A stretch of DNA of 14,928 nucleotides. Origin: Chytridium lagenaria (lineage: Eukaryota; Chytridiomycota; Chytridiomycetes; Chytridiales; Chytridiaceae). Shown here piece by piece: positions 6,453-14,928 of this stretch. The stretch is from assembly GCA_025449115.1 (NCBI GenBank), contig JAHLKC010000320.1:1-14928 (forward strand), given 5' to 3'. Within the stretch, counting starts at the first letter, position 1; each line of letters opens with the position of its first letter. A program made the translations under genes and the position numbers. The notes below the pieces were generated by a model. That model was given only the letters and a program-made list of their open reading frames with translations. It made no database searches and was not told the DNA's origin.

Positions 6453-7934
6453 TTAACAAAGCGCGTTGCCAGTTATGGCGGTGATGCGGGATTGTGGCGT
6501 AACCGCGCGAGCCAATTGAGAATATCGGGCGGCGGTGGCAGGAGAGCGCCAATGGCCGGTGGCCATCGCGCGGATATGCCATCATCAGTCACAACTGCCG
6601 AAATGGCTGATGCAACGCGAAGGCCATGGAGGGTTTCGTTGATGTAGCAACGTCGTGCACGTAAAGCGGTGGCAAAACGTTGTTGCATGACCGGGTAGGA
6701 GATGGTGGAGTTGGGGTCGTAGGAAACGGGAGTGATTGACGGAAAGACGTAACGGCCGTCGAGAAGCGGATAGCCCATGGTGCGGGATTCAATAGCATAT
6801 TCGCGTAATGCATGATAACGCACGTTGACTGAGTGGGGCCGGGACGAAGAATTATGCGTTCGACCATGCCAGCTTTGATGGTTTTCCCGGAATACAAGGA
6901 TATATGGATTCCATTACCATCCGGGAGCCAAGTGATAGCGTTAGGGTCAAGCCGGTCAATGTCGGAACCACGATAACCGGCCTCGGATGTAAGGAGGCAA
7001 AATGCCACGTTCTGAAGAGCGACTAAGCGGGTGAAGCGAGGAGTTGAACGATCGGAGCGGGAACGTCGGGCTTGGGCCGCAATGGAAGACCAGTAAGAAA
7101 GAGCGACAGCGAGTTTCTCAGGGAAAACTGGAGTAGCTTGCACTGGAGACAAAAGAGCTGTTTGTCCTTCACGTTGTAGGAACTCCAGGTACGAACGGAC
7201 CATGGAGGAATCAGCAGGGTTCCCGGAAAGGGTCAGGGAGACCAGGGGTCGGTCCAACCTGCAGATTGTAAACCAGTTTTGAGCAGACTAATGTGATTTT
7301 GGATTGAGGTTGGAGCTGCGCGAATGGGACAAAGAAGCTTTGCGTGTGATTCGGAAAGACGGTGCGGGCAACGGGTTGGCGAAGGGCAGGTAAGTGCCGG
7401 ACAGCGAACAAAGGTACGCCTTTGTGCTAAGGCGATACCTTTGTGGGGACAATCGAGGTGGTGATATTGTGTGTTCGCCGAAACGTCCTTGGAAATAAGG
7501 TAATCAACAACCAGGGAGGGATTGGCGGTAGTTAAATCAACTGGCGGTATGAGGGAGGAGAGGAAAGCAGAGAAAGCGGATACCGCCTTATCTTTGAGGA
7601 GAACCTTGGGAAGGAGAGCAAGGGAGGACGCAAACGCGTTGCGTCGTTCAGTTAAATAGCCTTGGTCAATGGAGGGAGGAAAGGAAGCGACGGGAGTAAC
7701 AACTTGAGCGCCGCACTGGGGACAAAATAAGTGGTTGGGGTGAATGGAGGAAGCACAGCGGTGGCATGTGCGAAGAACGGCCCCGGTCTGAATGAGAGGA
7801 ATGTTAGAACAAAGGAGGCAGGAAAAGGAAAGTGGTGAATAAACTTGTGTACAGTCTAATATATTTAAAACGCAAATGTGAAAGGAAGAATATAGTGAGA
7901 GGGTGGTTAAATGGCCACGTGAAAAACTATAAAA
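6453..7934 (-). pseudogene. tyrosine recombinase (YR) with N-terminal zinc-ribbon-like cluster, frame-broken
   Basis: Catalyses integration of the element's circular DNA by site-specific recombination. The first frame is open from 7934 to the stop at 7233-7235 and carries CLLC, CHRC and CPQC (7713-7820), then DYLISKDVSANTQYHHLDCP. A second frame (about 7230-6835) has the GNPADSS...YLEFLQREGQ block and GYRGSDI with the first catalytic Arg at 6970-6972; SLYSGKTIK may supply the Lys. A third frame (about 6835-6570) has HGLR (His 6626-6628, Arg 6617-6619). A fourth (about 6570-6453) has ATGHWRSPATAARYSQL with the His/Trp and the catalytic Tyr at 6522-6524. All key residues survive but in four frames. 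No convincing ATG precedes the zinc cluster; the ORF overlaps the end of the RT/RNase H ORF (stop at 7907), so a frameshift or overlapping-ORF expression is possible in an intact relative. Confidence 0.8.
7713..7820 (-). other. six-cysteine zinc-ribbon-like cluster (domain)
   Basis: Pattern C-x2-C-x14-C-x2-C-x10-C-x2-C, with core RTCHRCASSIHPNHLFCPQC followed by GAQ. The second and third pairs look like a zinc ribbon. It lies at the start of the YR reading frame, about 90 residues before the DYLISKD block. Confidence 0.75.
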
Positions 7935-10279
7935 TCATAAGGTAAAGGTAAAGTGGTGAGGGTGCGGGCCGTGCGGCAGTATCCGCGGAGCATGAAGTCG
8001 CCCTTTGAACCTAATAACCAACTTTCCGTTGCGGCAGCTGATAAAACGGGGTACCAGGACTCAAAAAGGCGGGGAACCACTATGGTAAAAGTGAGGCGTA
8101 AAGATAAAAGGTGGTGTATGGTAGGAACAAGCATACAGAAAGGGGGAAAAATGTAGAGGTTTTCAGGTGGTGAATGAAGGTCAGGTTTCCAAGCAAGAAA
8201 GTTAGTGCCGGCGGCACCAGGGCAGATAACGGGAAAGGAAATCGCGGGACTTGGTGGGAAACCAGGGTAGCCATGCGTCGATGGTAAAAGGGCCATGGCG
8301 GGTTGAAATGCGGTGAAAGATGTGAGGGAGGAGAGCAAAATCGGCGAAGGGTCTTCACGGGAAATAGCATCTGCCTCAATGTTCTCGACCCCAGGGATGT
8401 GATGGAATTGAGCGCGGATGCCTAAGGACTGGCAAAGGGTGAAAATCTTACGGATCTCGTTATTGATGGGAGAAGAGCGTGAAGAACCTTTAACGAGAGC
8501 CTTATAAAGACCTTCGTTATCGACGCCAATATTGAGCCAATCGCGGGAAGTAGGGGAGAGCAAAGCACGATTGAGGTCCGGCGAAACGTAAACGTCAACA
8601 AAACAACGCTGCAGGTGCGGAGTGAAAGCGACGAGTGAATTATAGCAGGCAACGGCTTCGCGGAGATTTATGGAAGCACCGGCAGCCGGCCAGGAGGTCC
8701 ACGTCAAGGTCACCGCCAGCTTGGAGGTCAAGAGGAGAAGGAAGGAAGGCAGGGATTTTTGAAGAGGTGGGTAGTTGAGCAAGGGGAGCTGACTGAAAAA
8801 GATGACCACCCACGAGTATTGCTAGCGTCGGTGCGAATCGTTATTACTCGGTGGGCAGAGGTAGCCCAGAGGTACGGAGAATTTTGTTCGACGATGGAAG
8901 CCCACAAGTGAACTTCGTCAAGGATTGGTGGGGTCAGGTGGATAAGAGAAGTGGATTTCTTGTTTCGATTAAGGTGGCGGCGAGAATTGGAGATGGCGAT
9001 GTAAAGTTGGCGGGTGAAAGAGAGCCCTCCTGGGTTATGGTAGAGAGGTGCGCGCATTTTCCTGCGAAGCGTTCCAAAACAGAGAGGTGGACCATGGGAC
9101 GCGAGAGGATTGTTGTAACGAGAGATAAGAAAACTTGTTGTTGTCTGACGGAATAGAGAAAGTGCGTGAATGGAGGTCAACATTCAAGCCCAGAAAGCAG
9201 AAAAAGGGGTCGGCGAGAAAGATGGACTTGGATAAAGAAATGAAGTAGCCCGTGAGGATGCAAAGGAGGCACCAAGCTGTTACGGAGTCTGCGGCAGCAC
9301 AAGAAGTGGAGCAGGAAGCCGTGGTGCTGGGAGCTAGCGCCGCGTCATCAATCCAAATGACAACTGGTATGTGCCAAGCGCGTATAAATCGAGTTAACGC
9401 CGTTGCTAACGTTTGAGTAATGTAGGGCGAGGGGGACCAGCCGAAAACTAAGACGGTGGCGACGAGGTAATGAGGAACTCCATCCAGGACAGCTATAGTA
9501 CCAAAGTACTTGTAACTGGAAGGATGGAGGGGAATGTTGTTAAAACAACTAGCAATATCGATGACGGCTGCGCGGTGGGATTCCCAATATGTAAGGGAGA
9601 GGAGGCCTTCCATCGTAAACTTAGGAGGTTGCATCCAAACAGTTGAGAAGGGTGCAATCGTCGCACTTGCGTGGTTTTGTAGGTTCAATGAGAATAGGGG
9701 AGACCATGTGGAGAGAAGGCGGGAAACCATCGGAGACAGGGCCCAGAATGCGGCGTGCACAGAGAGGATGTCTTTGCGTGTGGAGGTCTCAACGAAGGCA
9801 GCAAATTGTGGTGGAACCGGATACGAAGGAGCGAGGCCGCGAGGGGGAGTGTCGCTGGAATAAGGGAGACCGCGGTGGTAGCCGGTAAAAGGAACCATGA
9901 ATTCCTCGACGCGAATACCTTCGGTAATCCAGCGTGTAATGGTAGAGGCTTCTTTGGTAGGAGAATATGCCAGTATTTCCTCCCACATGGGTAAGGTATT
10001 GGCATTAACACAGCCGGCGACAAAGTAGTCGGGGTTTGGGAAGGGAATATCCGATGGAGTGAGGTGACGAGAGCCGGATAGAATATCCTGGAGGAGGGAA
10101 GCCAACGCCCGCCTGTGAACTTCATGATGGTTCACGGTCAATAAAGACCAATAATCACACCAAACCAAACAGGTTGAGAATAAGGCTTTATTCACTTGAC
10201 ACGTCCGCATATAGGCGCGGATAAACCAGAGGGCCAAAAGACTTAGACTAAAATTAACATAAAAGAGTAAACAAACAAC
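7907..10279 (-). pseudogene. reverse transcriptase-RNase H of DIRS/Ngaro-like element, frame-broken
   Basis: Copies the element RNA into DNA and degrades the template. The frame is open from about 10279; the first ATG is at 10208-10210. Visible features in order: PFPNPDYFVAG, then a segment whose motif ILIEPTKPRKCDDCTLLN is out of frame (about 9640-9770, two compensating shifts), motif A AVIDIASCFNNIPLHP (Asp near 9557-9559), motif B-like FGWSPSPYITQTL, motif C IWIDDAAL (Asp pair 9344-9349), then LNVDLHSRTFSIPSD. RNase H follows after a shift near 9140: TDASNTRGW (Asp 8827-8829), back to the first frame near 8795, with LREAVACYN, GVDNEGLYKAL and ENIEADAISRED giving a D-E-D-D set. The tail IFPPFCMLVPTIHHL...TIVVPRLFESWYPVL is typical of YR-element pol. 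Family confident; inactive in this form. Confidence 0.85.
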
Positions 10280-10990
10280 TCAGAGGAAAACTGTTTGACA
10301 GCGAATGAAGAGGAGAAGAAACTGAATCTCCTTGACGTGTCAGAACGCGTCTATCAGTTACACCAGAGTATAGGGACCACAGCAAAGTGCCAACATCAAT
10401 TCTTTAGAAATATGAACTCCGTGCAAAATCACTGATAGTCAATTATGAAATTTATTTATTTTGAGAAATAAATCTGACAAGTTTAACACAGAAAGTCATG
10501 AAAAAGAGCTCACGGAGGTTTAGAGTACCTGGTTTTGGGGCTTTGAACCAAGCCGTTAACTTGGCGAATTCAGCCGCCACATGTCCCAGTACATGCTACA
10601 CAGGATACAGTTTCCTGATACCAATTTTGGGTCTTCTTTGATGACAGGATGACCTCATAAACTGTGAAGAAGGGAAAGCACATATTTTCCTCGTTTTATG
10701 CAAAAACTCACTGTTTTATGTTGGCGCGACGTGACGCGACAAGTTCCTGACATTAAAAAAAAGCACCTGCCATGTGGATTTTTCGTGAAGGGCATCTATC
10801 CTGGAGTAAACCATGCTAAATTTACTCTTCCCTCCAGGGAAGAAGCACACAAGTTACTGGAAAAGGTAATGATAAGCGCCTATCATCCCATGGGTGGATT
10901 TTAGGCATACAAGGTTATTCAAGGGGTCTAAGTATTGACCAATCGAATAGCGCCCACCTGGAAGGACAACAGGTGTGCTAAGAAGACAGG
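10280..10990. other. intergenic segment between divergent elements
   Basis: No recognised gene. A small plus ORF at 10698-10904 reads GFFVKGIYPGVNHAKFTLPS but matches nothing I know. An AT-rich inverted repeat ATTTATTT (10450-10457) / AAATAAAT (10466-10473) could form a small hairpin. The left edge of the LTR of the plus-strand element should lie in or just right of this segment; its exact position cannot be fixed because the second LTR is outside the window. Confidence 0.4.
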
Positions 10991-11219
10991 ATATTTTAGG
11001 TTGGATTGTGTAGTCATGGAATAGTCCATCCATGCTGCCTTTCCTCTTCTGGGACCCAAGACTGCCACCAGACCTCCCCTATATGGTAAAGAATATATCA
11101 CCAGCCCATCCCTTCCCCTCGGCGTCACCTTGGCCACCCTTATCCCTCGCGAGGAACCAATGATGAAGCTGCAACTTAGAAAAAGAACAAGAACTTTGAT
11201 AAAGGGCTGAGGAGGGAGG

Positions 11220-11640
11220 ATGAAAGACATATTGTATATAGTAACTTAATTTTGTGAAGGGAAATGGACTATAAAAAGGGGCAGTTTTTGTGTGGAAGGT
11301 CCTCAGAAGTTTTGGACTGAAGAATAAAAAGACCTCTCGTTTTAACTCTGCTGTCCCCAAATTACCTCCCCATCCCTCTGTCTCTTGGTCATCTCGTGAG
11401 GCACCTCAAGATCTCTCTCTTTCTACCACCCTGAAGGAAGTCGCCAGCAACATCGGTTTGAACAGGAAACACTGCAGAACTCGCTACCCTGCTATATCCC
11501 AAGTACCTTGCTGCTACAGACTTTGGCATCCTCTCCCAACCTCATTCAGAACGGCCTCTTGGCACCCTCTTGGCTTGCTCCCAGGTTCAGTAACAAGACT
11601 CCCGCAGGTGAAGACCCCCAGGTGTTAGAAAGATCGGTTT
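11220..11640 (+). promoter_or_regulatory. LTR-like U3/R/U5 region with TATA box and polyadenylation signal
   Basis: TATAAAAA lies at 11270-11277 and AATAAA at 11323-11328, with a pyrimidine-rich non-coding stretch (about 11340-11590). This close pairing of promoter and polyadenylation signal is characteristic of a retroviral-type LTR. One candidate 3' LTR end is the ...CAGTAACA at 11587-11594. No primer-binding site was recognised with confidence. Confidence 0.5.
11270..11277 (+). promoter_or_regulatory. TATA box
   Basis: TATAAAAA, followed by GGGGCAG. It is the best core-promoter match upstream of the retroelement leader. Confidence 0.55.
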
Positions 11641-11941
11641 TTGTTGTATTTTTGGTGAGTGTAGCTTGAGACCCTGTTATTTTTTGGTGGGCTCAGGTCA
11701 CTTTTGGTGGTTCTGGTTATTGTTTTCTCTGAACTTTTCGGATATTGGGCCAGAAGAGTTCACAGGGGGGCCCAACCTAACGTGTGAGGTGTTCTCCTCT
11801 CGACCCCTGACCATTTTTTTCGCCTTTCGGCACTTTTTTTTTGATCAGCGACCACTTAAAACACGGTCTTACGTTCCCTTCTGGGTCCTAACGACTTTTT
11901 TCAGTCTATTCAACTCCCAACGGCTTTGCATTACTACAAAA

Positions 11942-12024
11942 GTGAGTTCAAACTCTTATCTACTCCACATTTGTTCATTTTTTCGGCCAACCAGCCTAAA
12001 CTCTGCTATTTTTTTCACATTCAG
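11942..12024 (+). other. candidate leader intron whose splicing would create an ATG
   Basis: Donor GTGAGT at 11942, branch-like CCTAAAC near 11995, a T-rich tract, and acceptor CATTCAG ending at 12024. The base before the donor is A and the first bases after the acceptor are TGAGCTCT, so the spliced product reads ACAAAATGAGCTCT. The unspliced sequence has GTG at this place. The alternative is a simple ATG-to-GTG mutation. Confidence 0.4.
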
Positions 12025-12813
12025 TGAGCTCTACATCCTACCCCACGTACTCTGCCGCGGTCTCAGGCGCTCCTGGTCCATCCAACCAACAATTTGCGCC
12101 AACTTCAGGCTCATCTGCGCCAATCCCATCGATTCCTGCTACCCAACTTCCTGCTCCCAAGAGCCAGTGTTCAGCATTCTCCACACACCCTACCTCCAGG
12201 TCGCCGCCCATCTCTTACTGAAAGCACCTCCTCTGTGCCCAGTCTTCCTGAATCTCACGCCTTGAGAGCCTTCTATCTTTCTTCACCGACGCCAGACCCT
12301 GACGCTCCACCACCACACATTAACGCCCAGAACCAACGCCAAAACGGCCAGCCACGTGATCCACGCCACAACACGCGATTTGGACCTTCCACCAGACTCC
12401 CACACCCCTATCAACGCGCCCCACTTGAGGTGAAGCCCTGGTTCAAGAACGAAGTTCGCCGCCAGTGCTCCCGCTTACAAGAGATCCAAGGTTACGCTTG
12501 GGAGACTGACAAGGAGTTCTATAACGGCTACGAAATTGCACGTCGCCAGGTCCTTGACGCCATCACTGAAAGAGCCCGCAGCAAACGCCTTGCCCATCGC
12601 CGTCGCCTTGCTGCCCCTGACAGTTTACGCTCCTCCCTCAACTGGACAGCTGCATCTGTTGACACTGCTATTTCCCGCGAACAAAACGGCACTACAGGAC
12701 CATTCCTCCCTGATAACGACGACATTCAGAGTGTCATTGACGAGATATTGTCTGTGGGATCTTCCCCTGAGCTGCCTATCAACAATCCAGATCAAAACAA
12801 CACTACCATTTGA
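12025..12813 (+). pseudogene. unrecognised ORF upstream of gag, one frame change
   Basis: The first frame (12025 to about 12200, stop at 12219-12221) encodes a Ser/Pro/Ala-rich segment, SSTSYPTYSAAVSGAPGPSN. The second frame (about 12190-12813) continues Ser/Pro-rich, then a charged region, PWFKNEVRRQCSRLQEIQGY, WETDKEFYNGYEIARRQVLD, a basic stretch (SKRLAHRRRL) and an acidic end (DNDDIQSVIDEIL). I do not recognise the family. Together it would be about 260 residues. There is no zinc knuckle, protease or RT motif. It has its own polyadenylation-like signals downstream and is separated from gag by 240 bases, which suggests separate expression. It could be a divergent capsid-like protein or an accessory protein of the element; function unknown. 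Confidence 0.5.
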
Positions 12814-13055
12814 CGATACATCTCGTGTTCTGCTTCCTTTTTCGCGACTTTTGGCTCTCTAGCTTTTCTTTTACATCAGTACCTGTTTTAGTAGTATCAT
12901 CTTACTAGGTTCCCCCTAGTCCCTCCTTTCTAAGCAATTCTTGTTGTGCCAGTTTAAAAAAATCATAGAATAAATCCAAAAATATTTCCTTTTTCATATA
13001 AGACCCACAAAAAAGAAATAAAAACAAACTTACCTACATCATAAAAAAAGATAGA
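12814..13055 (+). other. A/T-rich spacer between the upstream ORF and gag
   Basis: Contains AATAAA at 12969-12974 and 13017-13022 and a CTAGG/CCTAG small inverted repeat near 12905-12919. The A-rich sequence leads directly to the gag ATG at 13056. No ORF. It could terminate an upstream transcript or serve as leader for gag. Confidence 0.4.
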
Positions 13056-14928
13056 ATGACAAAACAAAAAAGAAACATAGTGGGTAAACCTCGACGCTCA
13101 GCGCGCCTTAATCCTGAACTTAATCAGGCCACTGAGCCCACTGCATCAAATGAGGACTGTTCTCCAAACTCCACTGATGAAGTCCCACAGACTGAAAACT
13201 CCTCTCAAGACAGAACTTATGACACTGAATGCTTGCAATCACGACACAAGCATATCAAGCAGACTGACTACACCCCACAGAAACGAAGTTCTTCTATTAT
13301 GTCGCGATTTTCTGACACTATGGAAAGCATTGGAACAAGCTTAGGCAACATTTTCAATGTTGAGCCAGAACTTTACGACAATGAGGACTATGATACCTCA
13401 CCACTTGACCCCAATGTTACTTTTGCGGCAGACAAAACCATTCAGAGTTTCGACTCTCTTTGGAATTCGATTCCATCTCTTACAAGCACCCCACTGCCTG
13501 AAACCACTATAAAACAAGAGTCCTGTGACATTGATGATTTTAGAACTCCCCGTGCTATAAAGCTAGAGTACAAAAACCCACCTGACAACGAAAGTACCCC
13601 CTCAGTTGTAAGGACATCACAACCCTTGCCGACCAGTGATTTCAGCACACCTTTAAAGAATATTCCTTCGGGTAAGCCTCCTTTATTACATGAATCAGTA
13701 TGACACCCCATATCAATACAGCAGACACCTCAAGCTTTGTCCCGCGTGCCTTTCGCCGAACCCAACTGGCCCCCACACCCCTCAGGGCCCCACTCTCCAC
13801 CATGGCCTTCTCCAAAGACGAACGCCTTAAGAATGTACTCAAGAGAGCCCGCGACATGCGTCTGAAGACAGACAAGCCATCTGATGTACAGAAGTTCTTG
13901 CAACGTGTTGAGAACCTCATGAAGACCAACACCACTTCAGAGACTTTGGATTCTGATTCGCCGTTCTCCACTCGGGATGAGTTTGCCAACACCATCATCA
14001 ACGACAGCCTTTTTGCCGATAAGGCTTCTCATCTACGACAATGGTCCGGAAGCGTTCAAAACTTGGGACGGCACTGTGTCTTACCTCACGATGTATATTG
14101 GCATGGGCCGCACCGACTCTGAACTCAAAAAGTTGGTTCTTGAGTTCAGTTGGAAACCCAAACGCACCAGACCCACCTACGCTGTATCCTCGCTCCGCGA
14201 AAAGAACAACCGCCTCCCGGCTGCTGATCGTGTTGATGAAGCAATGTTGAAACACCTCTTTATTACGGGCTGTCGCCAGAAAAAATTTCCAGTGAACTTC
14301 AGGATCACCTCTATAAGGTCCCGTCTACCTCTTCAACTGGTCCCTGGTTTCCCACCACACCTGGCATGACAAAGCTGTCACCCTAGAAGCTATTGTCAAA
14401 CAAGCATCTCACTTGTGCCGCGACCTGCATACTGAGAGCTCTAATGATGATACGTCTTCTTCATCATCTTCTTCGAGCTCCAGCTCATCCACCTCATCAG
14501 ATTCTGATTCCTCCAATGACGCTCGCAGAAAAAAGAAGAAGTCCAAAAGCAAGAAGGCAAAGAAACACTTGTCCAAACGACGTTCACACCGCGACCGCAG
14601 CCGCTCCCGCTACCGAACGCCACCTGCTTCAACAGTTCAAACTCGAGCTCCTTCCACTGAACGACGCGTCCCTACCGCACAGGCAGACCACACTGTTCTT
14701 GCAGTCAATTCGGATCTCACGTCACGTCTTGAAAACCTTGAACAAGTTTTCGCTTTTGGTATGAACCGCGACAACAACTACCAATCTGGTTTTCCCAACC
14801 CCCAAGGTCGCCGCCCACCTTTGACTTGCATGCTTTGCAATGCCCCTGACCATCTTCTGATGGGTTGCCCTCACCTGCCTGTTGCACGCCAACGTATTGC
14901 TGCCTCTCAGGCGACACCAAAAAGGTAT
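13056..14928 (+). pseudogene. Gag polyprotein with CCHC zinc knuckle, frame-broken, 3' partial
   Basis: Structural protein that packages element RNA. The start is ATG at 13056: MTKQKRNIVGKPRRSARL, a basic N-terminus common in fungal Gag proteins. The first frame stops at 13701-13703, overlapping an ATG at 13700 (ATGA). The second frame (13700 to about 14036) has FSKDERLKNVLKRARDMRL and FADKASHLRQWSG. The next (about 14036-14262) has EAFKTWDGTVSYLTMYIGMG and LKKLVLEFSWKPK, resembling a capsid core. A fourth covers SPEKISSELQDHLYK. The last is open from 14317 to the window end: SHHTWHDKAVTLEAIVKQA, a Ser-rich run, a Lys/Arg block (RRKKKKSKSKKAKK) that could act as nuclear signal, a coiled segment, and the knuckle CMLCNAPDHLLMGC. 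Gag assignment is firm from the knuckle and layout. Four frame changes mean decay or sequence error, the first possibly a real stop-start overlap. Confidence 0.8.
14827..14868 (+). other. CCHC zinc knuckle (domain)
   Basis: C-x2-C-x4-H-x4-C exactly, reading CMLCNAPDHLLMGC: the nucleic-acid-binding motif of retroelement nucleocapsids. It lies about 150 residues into the last open frame, after the Ser-rich and basic segments. Confidence 0.93.

Larger units (their letters stand above)
5783..10279 (-). mobile_element. DIRS/Ngaro-like tyrosine-recombinase retroelement, decayed
   Basis: Minus-strand order is reverse transcriptase, RNase H, tyrosine recombinase, then paired direct repeats. This is the defining layout of YR retroelements; split direct repeats without a visible methyltransferase favour the Ngaro group, known from basidiomycetes. 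No Gag ORF is visible upstream of the RT, and no second copy of the inter-repeat segment 5854-6252 (the expected A1) is seen right of 10279, so the 5' end looks lost or displaced by the plus-strand LTR element. At least seven frame changes are needed to read the motifs, so this copy is probably inactive. Confidence 0.75.
10991..14928 (+). mobile_element. LTR retrotransposon, 5' part only
   Basis: The order is a promoter-like LTR region, leader, an extra unrecognised ORF, then Gag with CCHC zinc knuckle, running off the right edge before any protease/RT. The Gag N-terminus (basic, RRSARL) and the knuckle favour a Ty3-like or related fungal element, but pol is not in the window so the superfamily is open. 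The start coordinate is approximate. It lies divergently beside the DIRS/Ngaro-like element and may have inserted into that element's 5' end. Confidence 0.65.

Noticed and set aside
9534..9994. Plus-strand ORFs opposite the reverse transcriptase
   Set aside because: Shadows of the minus-strand RT, which has conserved catalytic motifs.
10698..10904. 68-codon plus-strand ORF
   Set aside because: Short, no recognised motif, and it lies in the probable U3 or flank of the LTR element; kept only as a remark.
10928..11360. Minus-strand ORFs across the LTR-like region
   Set aside because: They run antisense through the TATA/polyadenylation-signal region and have no recognisable protein features.
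11290..11628. 112-codon plus-strand ORF
   Set aside because: Lies in the pyrimidine-rich R/U5-like leader; Ser/Pro/Leu composition follows the base bias.
11650..11705. Primer-binding site beginning TGGTGGGCTCAGGT or TGGTGAGTGTAGC
   Set aside because: Neither could be matched to a known tRNA 3' end, and neither follows a clear LTR end in CA.

Overview
The window looks like repeat-rich accessory DNA from a filamentous fungus, most likely an Agaricomycete basidiomycete. The reasons are many short GT-AG introns with CTAAY-like branch points, a KDZ-transposon-associated cysteine-cluster gene of a type expanded in basidiomycetes, a tyrosine-recombinase retroelement of the DIRS/Ngaro group, and an LTR retrotransposon with a zinc-knuckle Gag. 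No rRNA, complete tRNA or CRISPR array was seen. The assignment rests on protein motifs read by eye; no database search was possible.

Left part (1-3603, + strand): one multi-exon gene, entering from outside the window. Nine introns can be placed with consistent reading phase. The protein has two SWIM-like CxC...CxH clusters, CxxC pairs and a C-terminal block resembling the CxC5/CxC6 proteins associated with KDZ transposases (also the C-terminal part of animal HMGXB3). I infer a transposase-like D-D-E core. Two single-base losses break the last ~60 codons.

Three of the introns, and the 1.4 kb 3' of the gene, hold GC-rich CpG-dense tandem repeats (722-772, 1611-1735, 2771-2940, 3821-4207, 4337-5240). 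The units differ in length and sequence but keep returning to the same words, TACGGCC and GTATACGGCCGTA. This is the most unusual structural signal in the window.

Middle part (5270-6452): AT-rich remnants, including a polypurine-tract-like stretch followed by TG (end of an older LTR element?), a pair of 71-bp direct repeats 470 bp apart, a 56-bp near-perfect palindrome and a tRNA T-arm-like hairpin.

6453-10279 (- strand): a frameshifted DIRS/Ngaro-like retroelement with reverse transcriptase, RNase H and tyrosine recombinase. The recombinase reading frame opens with a six-cysteine zinc-ribbon-like cluster. The direct repeats at 5783-6323 sit where Ngaro-type split repeats are expected.

About 11000-14928 (+ strand): the 5' part of an LTR retrotransposon, with a TATA/polyadenylation-signal LTR promoter region, a possible leader intron whose removal would create a start codon, an extra unrecognised ORF, and then a Gag ORF with a Ser-rich/basic tail and a CCHC zinc knuckle running off the right edge. 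Gag also carries several frame changes. Because small indels interrupt all three unrelated coding regions, uncorrected sequencing error should be considered alongside genuine decay.
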